64,000 bases of DNA from Aquipuribacter sp. SD81 (GCF_037153975.1 NZ_JBBAYJ010000005.1:62001-126000), one strand, 5' to 3'; counted from the first letter of the stretch, positions 7,726-16,634 are shown. Notes: generated by a model from the sequence alone, not told the origin. Numbers and translations: made by a program.

Positions 7726-8940
7726 ATGGACCCCGTCCGCAACCCCTACGCGCCCGGCGCGGGCCAGCGCCCGCCCGAGCTCGCCGGCCGCGACAGCGAG
7801 CTCGAGGCCTTCGAGGTGCTCCTCACCCGCGTGGGCCGGGGCCGGCCCGAGCGGAGCATCGTGCTGACCGGGCTGCGCGGGGTCGGCAAGACGGTCCTGC
7901 TCAACACGCTGCGCTCGCAGGCCGTCCGTCGCGGGTGGGGGACCGGCAAGGTCGAGGCCCGGCCGGGGCAGTCGCTGCGCCGCCCGCTCGCGGCGGGCCT
8001 GCACCTCGCGGTCCGGGAGCTCGGGGCACCGGCGAGCGAGACCGAGCACGTGCTCGGGGTGCTCAAGTCCTTCGCGCTGCGCCACAACGACGCCGACGCC
8101 AAGGTGCGCGACCGCTGGCAGCCGGGCATCGACGCCCCCGTCGTGCCGGGTCGCGCGGACTCCGGCGACATCGAGATCGACCTCGTCGAGCTGCTCGTCG
8201 ACATCGGCGGGCTCGCGGGCGACTGCGGCAAGGGCGTCGCGGTGTTCCTCGACGAGATGCAAGACCTCGGCACCGACGACGTGTCCGCCCTGTGCGCGGC
8301 CGCGCACGAGATCAGCCAGGCGGGCCTGCCGTTCGTCGTGGTCGGTGCCGGTCTGCCGCACCTGCCGGCGGTGCTGAGCGCGAGCAAGTCCTACAGCGAG
8401 CGGCTGTTCCGCTACGTCGGCATCGGGCGGCTCGCGCGCGAGGCCGCCGACCGCGCGCTCGCCGCGCCGGCGAAGGAGGAGGACGCCGAGTTCACCCCCG
8501 ACGCGCTCGACGCGATGTACGAGGCGACCGCCGGCTACCCGTACTTCGTGCAGGAGTACGGCAAGACGGTGTGGGACGTCGCGACCACGAGCCCGATCAC
8601 CGCCGACGACGTGCGGGTCGCCGTGCCGCGCGCCGAGTCCGAGCTCGCGGTCGGCTTCTTCGGCTCCCGCTACGAGCGCGCGACCCCGGGCGAGCGGGAG
8701 TACCTGCGCGCGATGGCCGACGTGCTCGCCGAGGTCGAGCAGGCCCACGACGGGCCGGGCGACCCGGACGAGGCCGTCCCGACCGCGGCCGTCGCCGCCG
8801 CGCTCGGCCGCAAGCCGCAGTCGCTGTCGCCCGCCCGCGACGCCCTGCTCAAGAAGGGGCTCGTCTACAGCGCGGAGCGCGGGCTCATCGCGTTCTCGGT
8901 GCCGCACTTCGGCCGGTACCTGCGCCGGCAGGACGCCTGA
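7726..8940 (+). CDS. AAA family ATPase, Orc1/Cdc6-like domain order
   Basis: 404 aa from ATG 7726. Walker A GLRGVGKT (49-56) and Walker B VAVFLDEMQD (171-180) are intact; a GAGLPHLP sensor-like segment and a C-terminal winged-helix region (AAALGRKPQSLSPARDALLKKGLV) follow. The order AAA core then winged helix resembles Orc1/Cdc6-like and related mobile-element ATPases that act on DNA. No partner overlaps it. Its place beside the AbiE-like pair suggests an accessory block, but a defence function is only inferred. Confidence 0.78.
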   Translation: MDPVRNPYAPGAGQRPPELAGRDSELEAFEVLLTRVGRGRPERSIVLTGLRGVGKTVLLNTLRSQAVRRGWGTGKVEARPGQSLRRPLAAGLHLAVRELGAPASETEHVLGVLKSFALRHNDADAKVRDRWQPGIDAPVVPGRADSGDIEIDLVELLVDIGGLAGDCGKGVAVFLDEMQDLGTDDVSALCAAAHEISQAGLPFVVVGAGLPHLPAVLSASKSYSERLFRYVGIGRLAREAADRALAAPAKEEDAEFTPDALDAMYEATAGYPYFVQEYGKTVWDVATTSPITADDVRVAVPRAESELAVGFFGSRYERATPGEREYLRAMADVLAEVEQAHDGPGDPDEAVPTAAVAAALGRKPQSLSPARDALLKKGLVYSAERGLIAFSVPHFGRYLRRQDA

Positions 8941-8996
8941 CCGACGGCGCCCTCGGCGACCGGTAGGACCCGGCCGGCGAGCCCTACCCTGGGGCG

Positions 8997-9893
8997 GTGC
9001 CCCTGCCGCCCGTCCGTCGCCGTGGGACGGGCGAGCCGCTCGTGCTCGTGCACGGCCTCGGGGCCACGTCGGACTGCTGGCGGCCGGTGCTCGACGACCT
9101 CGCTCGACACCGTGAGGTCGTGACGTTCGACCTGCCCGGCTTCGGCGCGCAGGCCGCGCTGCCCGGGCGCTTCGCCCTGGCGGCGCTCGTCGACGCCGTC
9201 GAGGACGTGCTGCGCCGCGAGCGCCTGCTCGGCGCCGACCTCGTCGGCAGCTCGCTCGGCGGGGAGGTCGTGCTCGAGCTGCTGCGGCGCGGCCACGGCC
9301 GCCACGTCGTGTCGCTGGCGCCGAGCGGGTACTGGGGCCCGCTCGGGCGGGCGTGGTTCCTGCTCGTCGCGTGGACGGCGACCGCCCTCGTCCTCGTGCT
9401 CCGCTCGGCCGTGCCCGCGGTCGTGGGGGTCGCGGCCGTCCGGGCGGTGCTCCTGCAGCCGCTGTCCCCGCGCCCGCACGCGCTGGACCGGGACCTCATG
9501 ACGACCGCGGCCCGCCACTTCGGCACGACACCGGCGTTCCTGCCCGGGCTGCGCTGGATCGCGCGCCGCCGCGACCCGGTCCGGGTCCCGGCCGGAGCCT
9601 CCGCGGGGCGTCGGGTCACGCTCGCGTGGGGCCGTCGCGACGGGCTGTGCCTGCCGCGACAGGCGCACCGCGCCGCCGTGGCGGTCCCGGACGCGGTGCT
9701 GCACTGGTTCGACCGGTCGGGGCACCTGCCCCCGTGGGACGAGCCGGCCGCCACGGTCGACCTGCTGCTCGCGGCGACGGGCGTCGACGCCGACGGGCCC
9801 GGTGCGGTCAGCGCGGCGAGCCCCCCGTCTGCACCCCGTCCACGAAGTACCGCTGGCCCAGGAAGAACAGCAGCACCATCGGAAGGGTCGTGA
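8997..9893 (+). CDS. Alpha/beta hydrolase
   Basis: 298 aa from GTG 8997. LVLVHGLG (oxyanion region), the nucleophile elbow GSSLGG (Ser86), a WGRRDGL acid region and a late SGHLPPWDEP histidine form the hydrolase triad; two hydrophobic segments sit in the cap. The last ~35 residues are low-complexity and are encoded across the 3' end of the opposing ABC permease gene (86-bp convergent overlap). The natural end may be near 9780, with the rest an overrun after loss of a stop. Substrate unknown. Confidence 0.75.
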   Translation: MPLPPVRRRGTGEPLVLVHGLGATSDCWRPVLDDLARHREVVTFDLPGFGAQAALPGRFALAALVDAVEDVLRRERLLGADLVGSSLGGEVVLELLRRGHGRHVVSLAPSGYWGPLGRAWFLLVAWTATALVLVLRSAVPAVVGVAAVRAVLLQPLSPRPHALDRDLMTTAARHFGTTPAFLPGLRWIARRRDPVRVPAGASAGRRVTLAWGRRDGLCLPRQAHRAAVAVPDAVLHWFDRSGHLPPWDEPAATVDLLLAATGVDADGPGAVSAASPPSAPRPRSTAGPGRTAAPSEGS

Positions 9894-10746
9894 TGACGCT
9901 CGCCGTCACGACGATCTCCCACTGGAAGTTGCCGCTGCCGACGAACCGGTCGAGCAGGATCTTCAGCCCGAGCGGGATCGTGTACAGCGCCTCGTCGCGC
10001 AGGTAGATGAGCGGGCCGATGAGGTTCGTCCACGCCGCCTGCACCTCGAACAGCAGCGTGAGCACGATCGCCGGCTTGCACATCGGCAGGGCCATGCGCC
10101 AGAAGATCGTCCAGTTGTTCGCGCCGTCCATGCGCGCCGCCTCGAACACCTCACGGGGCAGGCCGAGGAAGAACTGACGCAGCAGGAACACGTAGAAGGC
10201 GCTGCCGAACAGCCCGCCCGCCCACAGCGGCACCTGCGTGTTGACGAGGCCGACGGCGTCCCAGATCAGGTACGTCGGGATCATCGTGACGGCACCCGGC
10301 AGCATCATCGTCGCGAGCACGAGCCCGAACAGGACGCCCCGCCCGCGGAAGCGGAAGTACGCGAAGCCCCACGCGACGAGCGCGCTCGACACGGTGACCG
10401 ACACCGCCGCCAGGGCCGTCACCACGAGGGTGTTGACGAGCCACAGCGCGACCGGCGCCTCCTGCCACACCGTCACGTAGTTCTGCAGCGTGAAGGTCTC
10501 CGGCACGAGCCGGTTGTCGAAGATCTGGCTGCGCGGCTTGAACGACGCGCTCAGCAGCCAGACGAACGGGTAGACGAACAGCAGCGTGACGAGCGACAGC
10601 GACGCGATCACGAGGACGCGCCCGACGACGCGCCTCGCCTTGTGACGCTCCGGTCGGCGCGCGGGCGTGCTGATGCTCTCCACGACCTCGCGGCCGGAGG
10701 GCAGCCGGCCGGGCAGCGGCGCCGCACGCGGCGCGGTCGCGGTCAC
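9808..10746 (-). CDS. Carbohydrate ABC transporter permease, MalG/UgpE type
   Basis: 312 aa from GTG 10746, overlapping the preceding permease stop. After a hydrophilic N-terminus there are six membrane helices, and the EAA-loop characteristic of binding-protein-dependent permeases is clear (REVFEAARMDGANNW then FWRMALPMCKPA). The terminus PMVLLFFLGQRYFVDGVQTG is standard for CUT1 inner-membrane components. It forms the channel with the next gene; the ATPase must be supplied from elsewhere. Confidence 0.9.
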   Translation of the reverse strand: MTATAPRAAPLPGRLPSGREVVESISTPARRPERHKARRVVGRVLVIASLSLVTLLFVYPFVWLLSASFKPRSQIFDNRLVPETFTLQNYVTVWQEAPVALWLVNTLVVTALAAVSVTVSSALVAWGFAYFRFRGRGVLFGLVLATMMLPGAVTMIPTYLIWDAVGLVNTQVPLWAGGLFGSAFYVFLLRQFFLGLPREVFEAARMDGANNWTIFWRMALPMCKPAIVLTLLFEVQAAWTNLIGPLIYLRDEALYTIPLGLKILLDRFVGSGNFQWEIVVTASVITTLPMVLLFFLGQRYFVDGVQTGGSPR

Positions 10747-11753
10747 CGGTCGCCCTCGTAGTACACGAGCTTCCGGGACACGACGAGCTGCACGGCGGTG
10801 ATGGCGAGCACGACGAGGAACAGCAGCCACGCCAGCGCCGAGGCGTAGCCCATGTTGAAGAACTGGAACGCCTGCTGGAACAGGTAGATGGCGTAGAACA
10901 ACGCGGCGTCGTTGCCGTAGCCCCCTGTCGACCCGAAGTAGGCGGTGTACGCCTCGGTGAAGGTCTGCAGGGCGCCGATGGTGTTGACCACGACGAGGAA
11001 GAACAGCGGGCCGCTCACCAGCGGGGTCGTGACGTGCCACGTGCGCCGCCAGAAGCCGGCCCCGTCGACCTTGGCGGCGTCGAGCAGCTCGCTCGGCACG
11101 TTGCGCAGGGCGGCCAGCATGATGAGGACGGACCCGCCGACCGTCCACAGGCTCATGAGGACGAGGCCCGGCTTGATCCAGAACGAGTCGGTCGTCCAGT
11201 TGGGGCCGTCGATGCCGAACCAGCCGAGGGCGACGTTGAGCAGCCCGTTCTGCCCGTTGAGGAGCAGGAGCACGAGCACACCGACCGCGACGGGCGGGGT
11301 CATGCGGGGCAGGAAGAACGCCGTCCGGAAGAAGCCGGTGCTGCGGCCCGCCTTGTCGAGCAGCAGCGCGAGCGCGAACGCGAGCACGACGTAGGTCGGC
11401 ACCTGCAGGAGCGTGAAGACCACCGTGTTCCCGAGCGCGAGCCGCACGTCCGGGTCGTTGACGAGGCGCACGTAGTTGTCGAGGCCGACGAACGTCGGGG
11501 CGTTGATGACGTCGTAGTCGGTGAGCGACAGGTAGAGGCTGTAGCCGATCGGCCACGCCGTGAAGACGAGGAACCCGATGATCCACGGGCTCATGAAGGC
11601 GAGCGCGGCGAGCACGGCCCGTCGCCGGGCGCGGCGCTGGCCGGGCCGCAGGGGCGGGCGGTCGGCCCCGCCGCCCCGTCGCAGCAGGCGGGGCCCGAGC
11701 GCGCGCAGGTCGGCCGGCGTCGACGGCGGGCGCTCGGCCCCGACCGCGCTCAC
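10743..11753 (-). CDS. Carbohydrate ABC transporter permease, MalF/UgpA type
   Basis: 336 aa from GTG 11753, overlapping the stop of the solute-binding protein gene. It starts with an Arg/Pro-rich cytoplasmic region, then SPWIIGFLVFTAWPIGYSLY and YDVINAPTFVGLDNYVRL, typical of MalF-like subunits. The EAA loop reads VPSELLDAAKVDGAGFWRR. It pairs with the MalG-like permease; all three genes of this operon are joined by 4-base GTGA overlaps. Confidence 0.9.
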   Translation of the reverse strand: MSAVGAERPPSTPADLRALGPRLLRRGGGADRPPLRPGQRRARRRAVLAALAFMSPWIIGFLVFTAWPIGYSLYLSLTDYDVINAPTFVGLDNYVRLVNDPDVRLALGNTVVFTLLQVPTYVVLAFALALLLDKAGRSTGFFRTAFFLPRMTPPVAVGVLVLLLLNGQNGLLNVALGWFGIDGPNWTTDSFWIKPGLVLMSLWTVGGSVLIMLAALRNVPSELLDAAKVDGAGFWRRTWHVTTPLVSGPLFFLVVVNTIGALQTFTEAYTAYFGSTGGYGNDAALFYAIYLFQQAFQFFNMGYASALAWLLFLVVLAITAVQLVVSRKLVYYEGDR

Positions 11754-13192
11754 CCGTCGGCTCCAGCGCTCGGCGACACCTCCGCCGGGTCCACCGGGTC
11801 CTGCGACACCTGGGCGGGGTCGCCGCCTGCGCTGTCCCACTGCTGCCACGCCTCGTCGAGCGCCGCCTGGGCCTCCTCCTGGGCGCGGGCCAGGGACTCC
11901 GCGGGCTCCGCCTGGCCGTTGAGCACCCGGTTGACGCCGTCCTGCCACGCCTGGGTGAACTCGGCGTCGGCCGGGTTGGCCGGCAGCGAGAACGTGTTCT
12001 CGTTCGCGGTGTACGTCGCCTCGATGCCGCCCTGCCACGGCTGCTCGGCCTCCTCGACGAGCTCGCGGATCTGCTCGTCGGCCTCGCGGTTGCCGGTGAG
12101 CAGGCCCGTGAAGGGCTTGCCCTCCTCCTCGCGGACGGCGATCCGGGCCTCGGCGGCGGCGAGCCAGCTGTCGACCTCCGTCATGGTGACGGCGTAGCGG
12201 CACGCGGCCTGCGGGTTCGCGCTGCCCGTCGGGATCGCCCACGAGCCACCCGAGGCGTAGGCGATGGCCTCGCCGTCACGGTCCTTGAAGGTGTCGAAGA
12301 CGACGGGTGCGTCGGGGGACACGTCGTTGAGGACGTTGATGTACCACTGCTCGATCGGGAACGCCCCGAGCGTGTTCGAGGCGAACTGGTTGCCGGCCCC
12401 GAAGAAGTCCGACGCGTCGCGCAGCGCCTGCACGTCGCCGAAGCCGCCCTGCCGCTCCAGCACCTCGACCGCGAGCTCGAGGGCCTCCACGGCGGCGGGG
12501 TCGTCGAGCTGCGCGGTGCGGCCGTCCTCGCTGATGAGCTCGGCGCCGTTGGCCCGGGCCCACAGCGGGAAGAACTCCGGCAGCTTGCTGTCGTAGCCGA
12601 TCGCGTCCGGACCGGCCGCCTCCTTGAGGGCGTCGGTGGCCTCGGGGATGGCCTCCCAGTCCGAGCCGTCGACCTGGGGGATCTCGACGCCCGCCTCCTC
12701 GAGCAGGTCGGGGTTCGCGGCGAGGACCTGCACGACGTTGAACTCGGGCAGCGCGTACACCTCGCCGTCGAAGGTGACCTGCGACAGGGCGCTGTCGACG
12801 TACTGGCCGGTGTCGACGCCCTCGCCCTCGAGGCAGCTGCTGAGGGGCCGCAGCACGCCGCGTGAGGCGAACGAGCCGATCTGGCTCCGCGTGCTGTAGA
12901 TGAGGTCGGGCGAGTCGCCGCTCGCCACGGCCGTCAGGAAGCGCTGCGGGTCGAGGCCGCCCTCGACCAGCTGGACGTCGACGTCCGACAGCGCCTCCTG
13001 CGCCCGTTCGGCGCGGGTCTCGGCGACCTCGTCGCTGAGCCCGAAGCCGAGGACCTCCAGGGTCCCCGTGACGTCGGACTCGGCGTCGTAGGTCGCCGCG
13101 TCGGTGGCGCCCCCGCCCTGGCCCTGGGCGCACGCGGAGACGGTGAGGGCGCCGACCACGGCGACGCAGACGGGTATCACACGGCTTCTCAC
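11750..13192 (-). CDS. Extracellular sugar-binding lipoprotein of the ABC transporter
   Basis: 480 aa from GTG 13192. A short basic start, a hydrophobic stretch and the lipobox LTVSAC give a lipoprotein anchored at Cys21. The mature part follows the family 1 extracellular solute-binding fold: DLIYSTRSQIGSFASRG, YALPEFNVVQVL, and the late GGSWAIPTGSANPQAA. The C-terminal ~40 residues are acidic, Pro/Ala-rich and probably disordered. First gene of the three-gene operon, under the palindromes at 13210-13260. No glycoside hydrolase accompanies it, so the sugar is unknown. Confidence 0.88.
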   Translation of the reverse strand: MRSRVIPVCVAVVGALTVSACAQGQGGGATDAATYDAESDVTGTLEVLGFGLSDEVAETRAERAQEALSDVDVQLVEGGLDPQRFLTAVASGDSPDLIYSTRSQIGSFASRGVLRPLSSCLEGEGVDTGQYVDSALSQVTFDGEVYALPEFNVVQVLAANPDLLEEAGVEIPQVDGSDWEAIPEATDALKEAAGPDAIGYDSKLPEFFPLWARANGAELISEDGRTAQLDDPAAVEALELAVEVLERQGGFGDVQALRDASDFFGAGNQFASNTLGAFPIEQWYINVLNDVSPDAPVVFDTFKDRDGEAIAYASGGSWAIPTGSANPQAACRYAVTMTEVDSWLAAAEARIAVREEEGKPFTGLLTGNREADEQIRELVEEAEQPWQGGIEATYTANENTFSLPANPADAEFTQAWQDGVNRVLNGQAEPAESLARAQEEAQAALDEAWQQWDSAGGDPAQVSQDPVDPAEVSPSAGADG

Positions 13193-13209
13193 AGTGGACC
13201 GCTACCCAC

Positions 13210-13223
13210 GAGAAGCGCTTCTC
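13210..13223. promoter_or_regulatory. CebR/LacI-like operator palindrome
   Basis: GAGAAGCGCTTCTC is a perfect 14-bp palindrome with a central CG step, the form used by LacI-family sugar regulators; the CebR operator of Streptomyces (TGGGAGCGCTCCCA) has the same core. It lies 17 bp upstream of the GTG at 13192, over the expected ribosome-binding or transcription-start region, so binding would silence the sugar operon. No LacI-family gene is in the window. Confidence 0.65.
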
Positions 13224-13244
13224 ACACACCCCGACCGCCCGAAA

Positions 13245-13260
13245 TCTTCGCGGGCGAAGA
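13245..13260. promoter_or_regulatory. Second palindrome upstream of the sugar operon
   Basis: TCTTCGC and GCGAAGA flank a GG centre, giving a 16-bp perfect inverted repeat 21 bp beyond the first palindrome. It shares the GAAG/CTTC element of the first one. It could be an auxiliary operator for the same regulator or a site for a second protein. Confidence 0.4.
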
Positions 13261-13354
13261 GTTGGGCGACCACGCACCGGTCGGCGGCGGTGCTGCGGGA
13301 GGGCCGGGCCCGCCGAGGGTGTGCCGAGCGGGCGCGCCGGGTACGGCTGCTGCC

Positions 13355-13627
13355 ATGAGCGAGCGCGACGAGCTGGACCCGGCCGACGACGGCGACATGA
13401 CCGACCGCGACCCGGTGTCGAGCAGCGCCGAGGGCGACGCCGACCCCGGCAGCGCCGCGCTCGACGAGGCGGGCAGCGGCCACGCCGGTCAGGACACCGA
13501 CCGCGCGGTCGAGGGCCGGCCGGAGCACCCCGAGGGTGTGGGCGGCGAGCCCTTCGCCGCGCACGGCCCGCCGCCCGAGGCCGCCGACGACGAGCCGGTC
13601 ACCGACGCCGCCCCGGTCGACGACTGA
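13355..13627 (+). CDS. Small acidic, probably disordered protein
   Basis: 90 aa from ATG 13355, rich in Asp, Glu, Ala, Gly and Pro with no predicted core; there are no Cys or Trp residues. It lacks a convincing ribosome-binding site. The frame carries third-position GC bias and is not overlapped by a better frame, so it is kept. No family is recognised. Confidence 0.45.
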   Translation: MSERDELDPADDGDMTDRDPVSSSAEGDADPGSAALDEAGSGHAGQDTDRAVEGRPEHPEGVGGEPFAAHGPPPEAADDEPVTDAAPVDD

Positions 13628-13690
13628 CGCGCCACCGGCCCCGGGAGGGGCAGGCGGGCGTGAGGGCGTGCGGGGTCGCGCCGCCGGACC

Positions 13691-14314
13691 TCAGCCGCGC
13701 CGCAGGTCGCCGAGCAGCTGCGTGAAGGACGGCGCGGCGTCGAACTCGTCGACGACCTGCTTGGGGTCGCGGGCGGCGACGAGGTCTGCGAGCTCGCGGG
13801 CCGCGCGCTCGACGCGCGAGGCGAGGGCGCCCGCCGCCTCACCGTCCCCGCCCCAGTCCTCGCTCGCGGCGAAGACGCCGGTGGGCACCGTCAGGGCGCG
13901 CAGGTAGCTGAACAGCGGGCGCATGGCGTGCTCGAGGGCGAGGGAGTGCCGCGCGGTCCCCGCCGTCGCCGCGAGCAGCACGGGTGTGCCGTCGAAGGCC
14001 GCCTGACCCAGCAGGTCGACGAAGCCCTTGAACAGGCCGGTGTAGGAGCCGGAGTACACGGGCGAGGCCGCCACGACCCCGTCGGCGGCGAGGACCGCGT
14101 CGAGGTCGCCCTGCAGCGACGTGCCCGCGAAGCCGGTGAGCATCGCGTTGGTGATGTCGTGCGCCCGCGGGCGAAGGTCGAGGGTCGTCACCTCGGCGGC
14201 GACCCCGCGCTCGCGCAGCGCGGCGAGCGTCGCCTCGCCGAGGGCGTCGGCGAGGCGGCGCGTCGCGGACGTCTCGCTGAGGCCGCCGCTGACGACGACG
14301 ATGCGTCGGGTCAC
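13691..14314 (-). CDS. NADPH-dependent FMN reductase, CE1759 type
   Basis: 207 aa from GTG 14314, overlapping the LLM gene stop. VVVSGGLSETSATRRLADAL is the flavodoxin-like phosphate-binding loop, and ASPVYSGSYTGLFKGFVDLL is the isoalloxazine-binding segment of the NADPH-dependent FMN reductase superfamily. It would reduce FMN for the upstream monooxygenase. The tight pairing with an LLM flavoprotein is the CE1758/CE1759 arrangement known in corynebacteria and relatives. Confidence 0.85.
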   Translation of the reverse strand: MTRRIVVVSGGLSETSATRRLADALGEATLAALRERGVAAEVTTLDLRPRAHDITNAMLTGFAGTSLQGDLDAVLAADGVVAASPVYSGSYTGLFKGFVDLLGQAAFDGTPVLLAATAGTARHSLALEHAMRPLFSYLRALTVPTGVFAASEDWGGDGEAAGALASRVERAARELADLVAARDPKQVVDEFDAAPSFTQLLGDLRRG

Positions 14315-15471
14315 GCGGACACCTCCTCGTCCTCGTCGTGGGTGAGGGCCGCCCGGGACTCGTGCGCCGGGCGCTCGGGCAGGCCCTCGGCCTCCTTGCG
14401 CGCGAGCAGCGAGGCGTGGGTCGGGGCGTCCGGCACGTGGGCCGGGCGGCCCTTGGCGAACTCCTCGCGCAGCACCGGCAGCACGTGCTCGCCGAGCAGG
14501 TCCATCTGCTCCAGCACAGTCGTGAGCGGCAGGCCCGCGTGGTCGAGGAGGAACATCTGCCGCTGGTAGTCCCCGACCACCTCGCGGAAGGACAGGGTCC
14601 GCTCGATCACCTGCTGCGGGGAGCCGACGGTCAGCGGGGTCTCGCGCATGTACTCCTCCAGCGACGGCCCGTGCCCGTAGACCGGGGCGACGTCGAAGTA
14701 CGGCCGGAACTCCCGGACGGCGTCCTGGCTGTTGGGCCGGACGAACACCTGCCCGCCGAGGCCGACGACCGCGGTGTCGGCGGGGCCGTGGCCGTACTCC
14801 TCCCAGCGCTGCCGGTAGAAGCCGACCATCCGCCGCACGTGGGAGGACGGCCAGAAGATGTTGTTGTGGAAGAAGCCGTTGCCGTAGTACGCGGCCTGCT
14901 CGGCGATCTCCGGCGAGCGGATCGAGCCGTGCCACACGAACGGCGGCACCCCGTCCAGCGGACGGGGGGTCGAGGTGAACCCCTGCAGCGGCGTGCGGAA
15001 CTTGCCCTGCCAGTTGACGACGTCGGTGCGCCACAGCCGGTGCAGCAGGTCGTAGTTCTCGATCGCGAGCTGGATGCCGTCGCGGATGTCCTTGCCGAAC
15101 CACGGGTACACCGGGCCGGTGTTGCCGCGGCCGAACATGAGGTCGACGCGCCCGTCCGACAGGTGCTGGAGCATGGCGTACTGCTCGGCGATGTGGACGG
15201 GGTCGTTCGTCGTGATGTGGGCGATCGACGTCGAGAAGACGAGCCGCTCGGTCTGCGCCGCGAGGTAGGCGTGCATCGTGGTGAGCGCCGACGGCACGAA
15301 CGGGTGGTCGTGGTGCTCACCGAGCGCGAAGACGTCGAAGCCGACCTCCTCCGCCTTCTTCCCGATCGCCATGAGCGCCTTGATGCGCTCGTGCTGGGTC
15401 GGGGTCCGTCCGGTCGTCGGGTCGGGCGTGACGTCGCCGACGCTGAAGACGCCGAGCTGGATGCCGGTCAC
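14311..15471 (-). CDS. LLM class flavin-dependent oxidoreductase, CE1758 type
   Basis: 386 aa from GTG 15471, behind a very strong ribosome-binding site (AGGAGG just upstream). Luciferase-like TIM-barrel landmarks are FALGEHHDHPFVPSA, STSIAHITTNDPVHIAEQYA and LMFGRGNTGPVYPWFG. It uses reduced FMN, presumably from the coupled reductase, to oxygenate an unknown substrate. Divergent from the serine hydrolase at 15578. Confidence 0.88.
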   Translation of the reverse strand: MTGIQLGVFSVGDVTPDPTTGRTPTQHERIKALMAIGKKAEEVGFDVFALGEHHDHPFVPSALTTMHAYLAAQTERLVFSTSIAHITTNDPVHIAEQYAMLQHLSDGRVDLMFGRGNTGPVYPWFGKDIRDGIQLAIENYDLLHRLWRTDVVNWQGKFRTPLQGFTSTPRPLDGVPPFVWHGSIRSPEIAEQAAYYGNGFFHNNIFWPSSHVRRMVGFYRQRWEEYGHGPADTAVVGLGGQVFVRPNSQDAVREFRPYFDVAPVYGHGPSLEEYMRETPLTVGSPQQVIERTLSFREVVGDYQRQMFLLDHAGLPLTTVLEQMDLLGEHVLPVLREEFAKGRPAHVPDAPTHASLLARKEAEGLPERPAHESRAALTHDEDEEVSA

Positions 15472-15577
15472 GACTTCCTCCTGAGGTAGTTGACGCTTCT
15501 ACCGACTCTGAACGCCGGGGCGCGCGCGCCTATGCCCATCAGGAAACCGCTCGACGGCGCGACCCGCGCGCGGGACA

Positions 15578-16633
15578 GTGTCGCCCGTGTCGGCGACGGC
15601 CCTGCGCGAGCTGGACGCGCGCCTGCACGAGCAGGCGGCGACCGACGGGCTGTCCGGCACCGTCCTGCTGACGGTCGACGGCGAGACCCTCCTCGAGGGC
15701 TGCTACGGCCTCGCCGACCGCGCCGCGGGGGTCCCGGTCACACCGCGGACCCGCTTCGGCACCGCGTCGCTGTCGAAGATGTTCACCGCCGTCACCGTCC
15801 TCGACCTGGTGCGCGAGGGTCTCCTCGGGACCGGCGCCCGCGTGGTCGAGGTGCTGCCCCCGGCGCGCCGGCCGACGACGCTCCACGACGACGTGACCGT
15901 CCACCACCTGCTCACCCACACCTCGGGCATCGCGGACTACGCCGAGGAGGACGCGGGCACCCCCGGCTTCGTCGAGGACTACGGGGCGCTGTGGCACGAC
16001 CTGCCCTGCTACCGGATGGAGCGCCCCGACGACTTCCTCCCGCTGTACGGCGACCGGCCGCCGTACCGCGTGCCCGGGGGCCGCTTCCAGTACTCCAACG
16101 CCGGGTTCGTGCTGCTGTCGGCCGTCGTCGAGCAGGTGACCGGCCGGCCGTTCACCGAGGCGGCGACGGAACGAGCCCTGCGGAGGGCCGGCATGATGGA
16201 CAGCGGCTACCTCCGCAGCGACGAGGTCCTCCCCGACGTCGCGGTCGGCTACGTGCGCCGGGCGGACGGCACGTGGCGCACCAACGTCTTCGACATCCCG
16301 GTGGTGGGCGGCGGCGACGGCGGGGCCCTCGTCACCGCGCGCGACGTGGACCGCTTCCTCACCGCCTACGACGACGGGACGTTGCTGGGCGACCTGCGCG
16401 ACCTCGCCCTCACCCGGCACGTCGAGGTCCCCGACGACGCCCCCGGCTACTCGATGGGCTACGGCGTGTTCCTGTACCCGGACGGGCGGTTCGGCCACGG
16501 GGGCGGCGACCCGGGCGTCGACGTCCTCGCCCAGCGCTGGCCCGAGCAGGCGGCCACCCTCGTGGTCCTGTGCAACGTCGAGGAGCCGGCCGCCGACTGG
16601 CGCGCCGCCGTGCTGGAGGCGTGGAGCGCCTGA
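15578..16633 (+). CDS. Serine hydrolase, beta-lactamase/esterase class C fold
   Basis: 351 aa from GTG 15578; a second GTG at 15587 is equally plausible. The active-site trio of the class C-like fold is present: SxxK in ASLSKMF (Ser nucleophile), YSN in FQYSNAGF, and a GHGGGDPG element replacing KTG. No signal peptide, so cytoplasmic. Members include esterases, D-aminopeptidases and penicillin-binding-protein relatives; substrate cannot be told. Its stop is one base from the stop of the convergent phosphatase gene. Confidence 0.82.
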   Translation: MSPVSATALRELDARLHEQAATDGLSGTVLLTVDGETLLEGCYGLADRAAGVPVTPRTRFGTASLSKMFTAVTVLDLVREGLLGTGARVVEVLPPARRPTTLHDDVTVHHLLTHTSGIADYAEEDAGTPGFVEDYGALWHDLPCYRMERPDDFLPLYGDRPPYRVPGGRFQYSNAGFVLLSAVVEQVTGRPFTEAATERALRRAGMMDSGYLRSDEVLPDVAVGYVRRADGTWRTNVFDIPVVGGGDGGALVTARDVDRFLTAYDDGTLLGDLRDLALTRHVEVPDDAPGYSMGYGVFLYPDGRFGHGGGDPGVDVLAQRWPEQAATLVVLCNVEEPAADWRAAVLEAWSA

Positions 16634-16634
16634 C

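Noticed and set aside
7535-7867. A 110-codon frame with a fair ribosome-binding site before the AAA ATPase
   Set aside because: It runs into the ATPase gene in the wrong frame, and its unique 5' part shows no homology; kept only as a note on the intergenic stretch.
10945-12197. Plus-strand frames antisense to the sugar ABC operon
   Set aside because: They lack motifs and are Arg/Ser/Pro-rich mirror frames of the well-supported minus-strand transporter genes.
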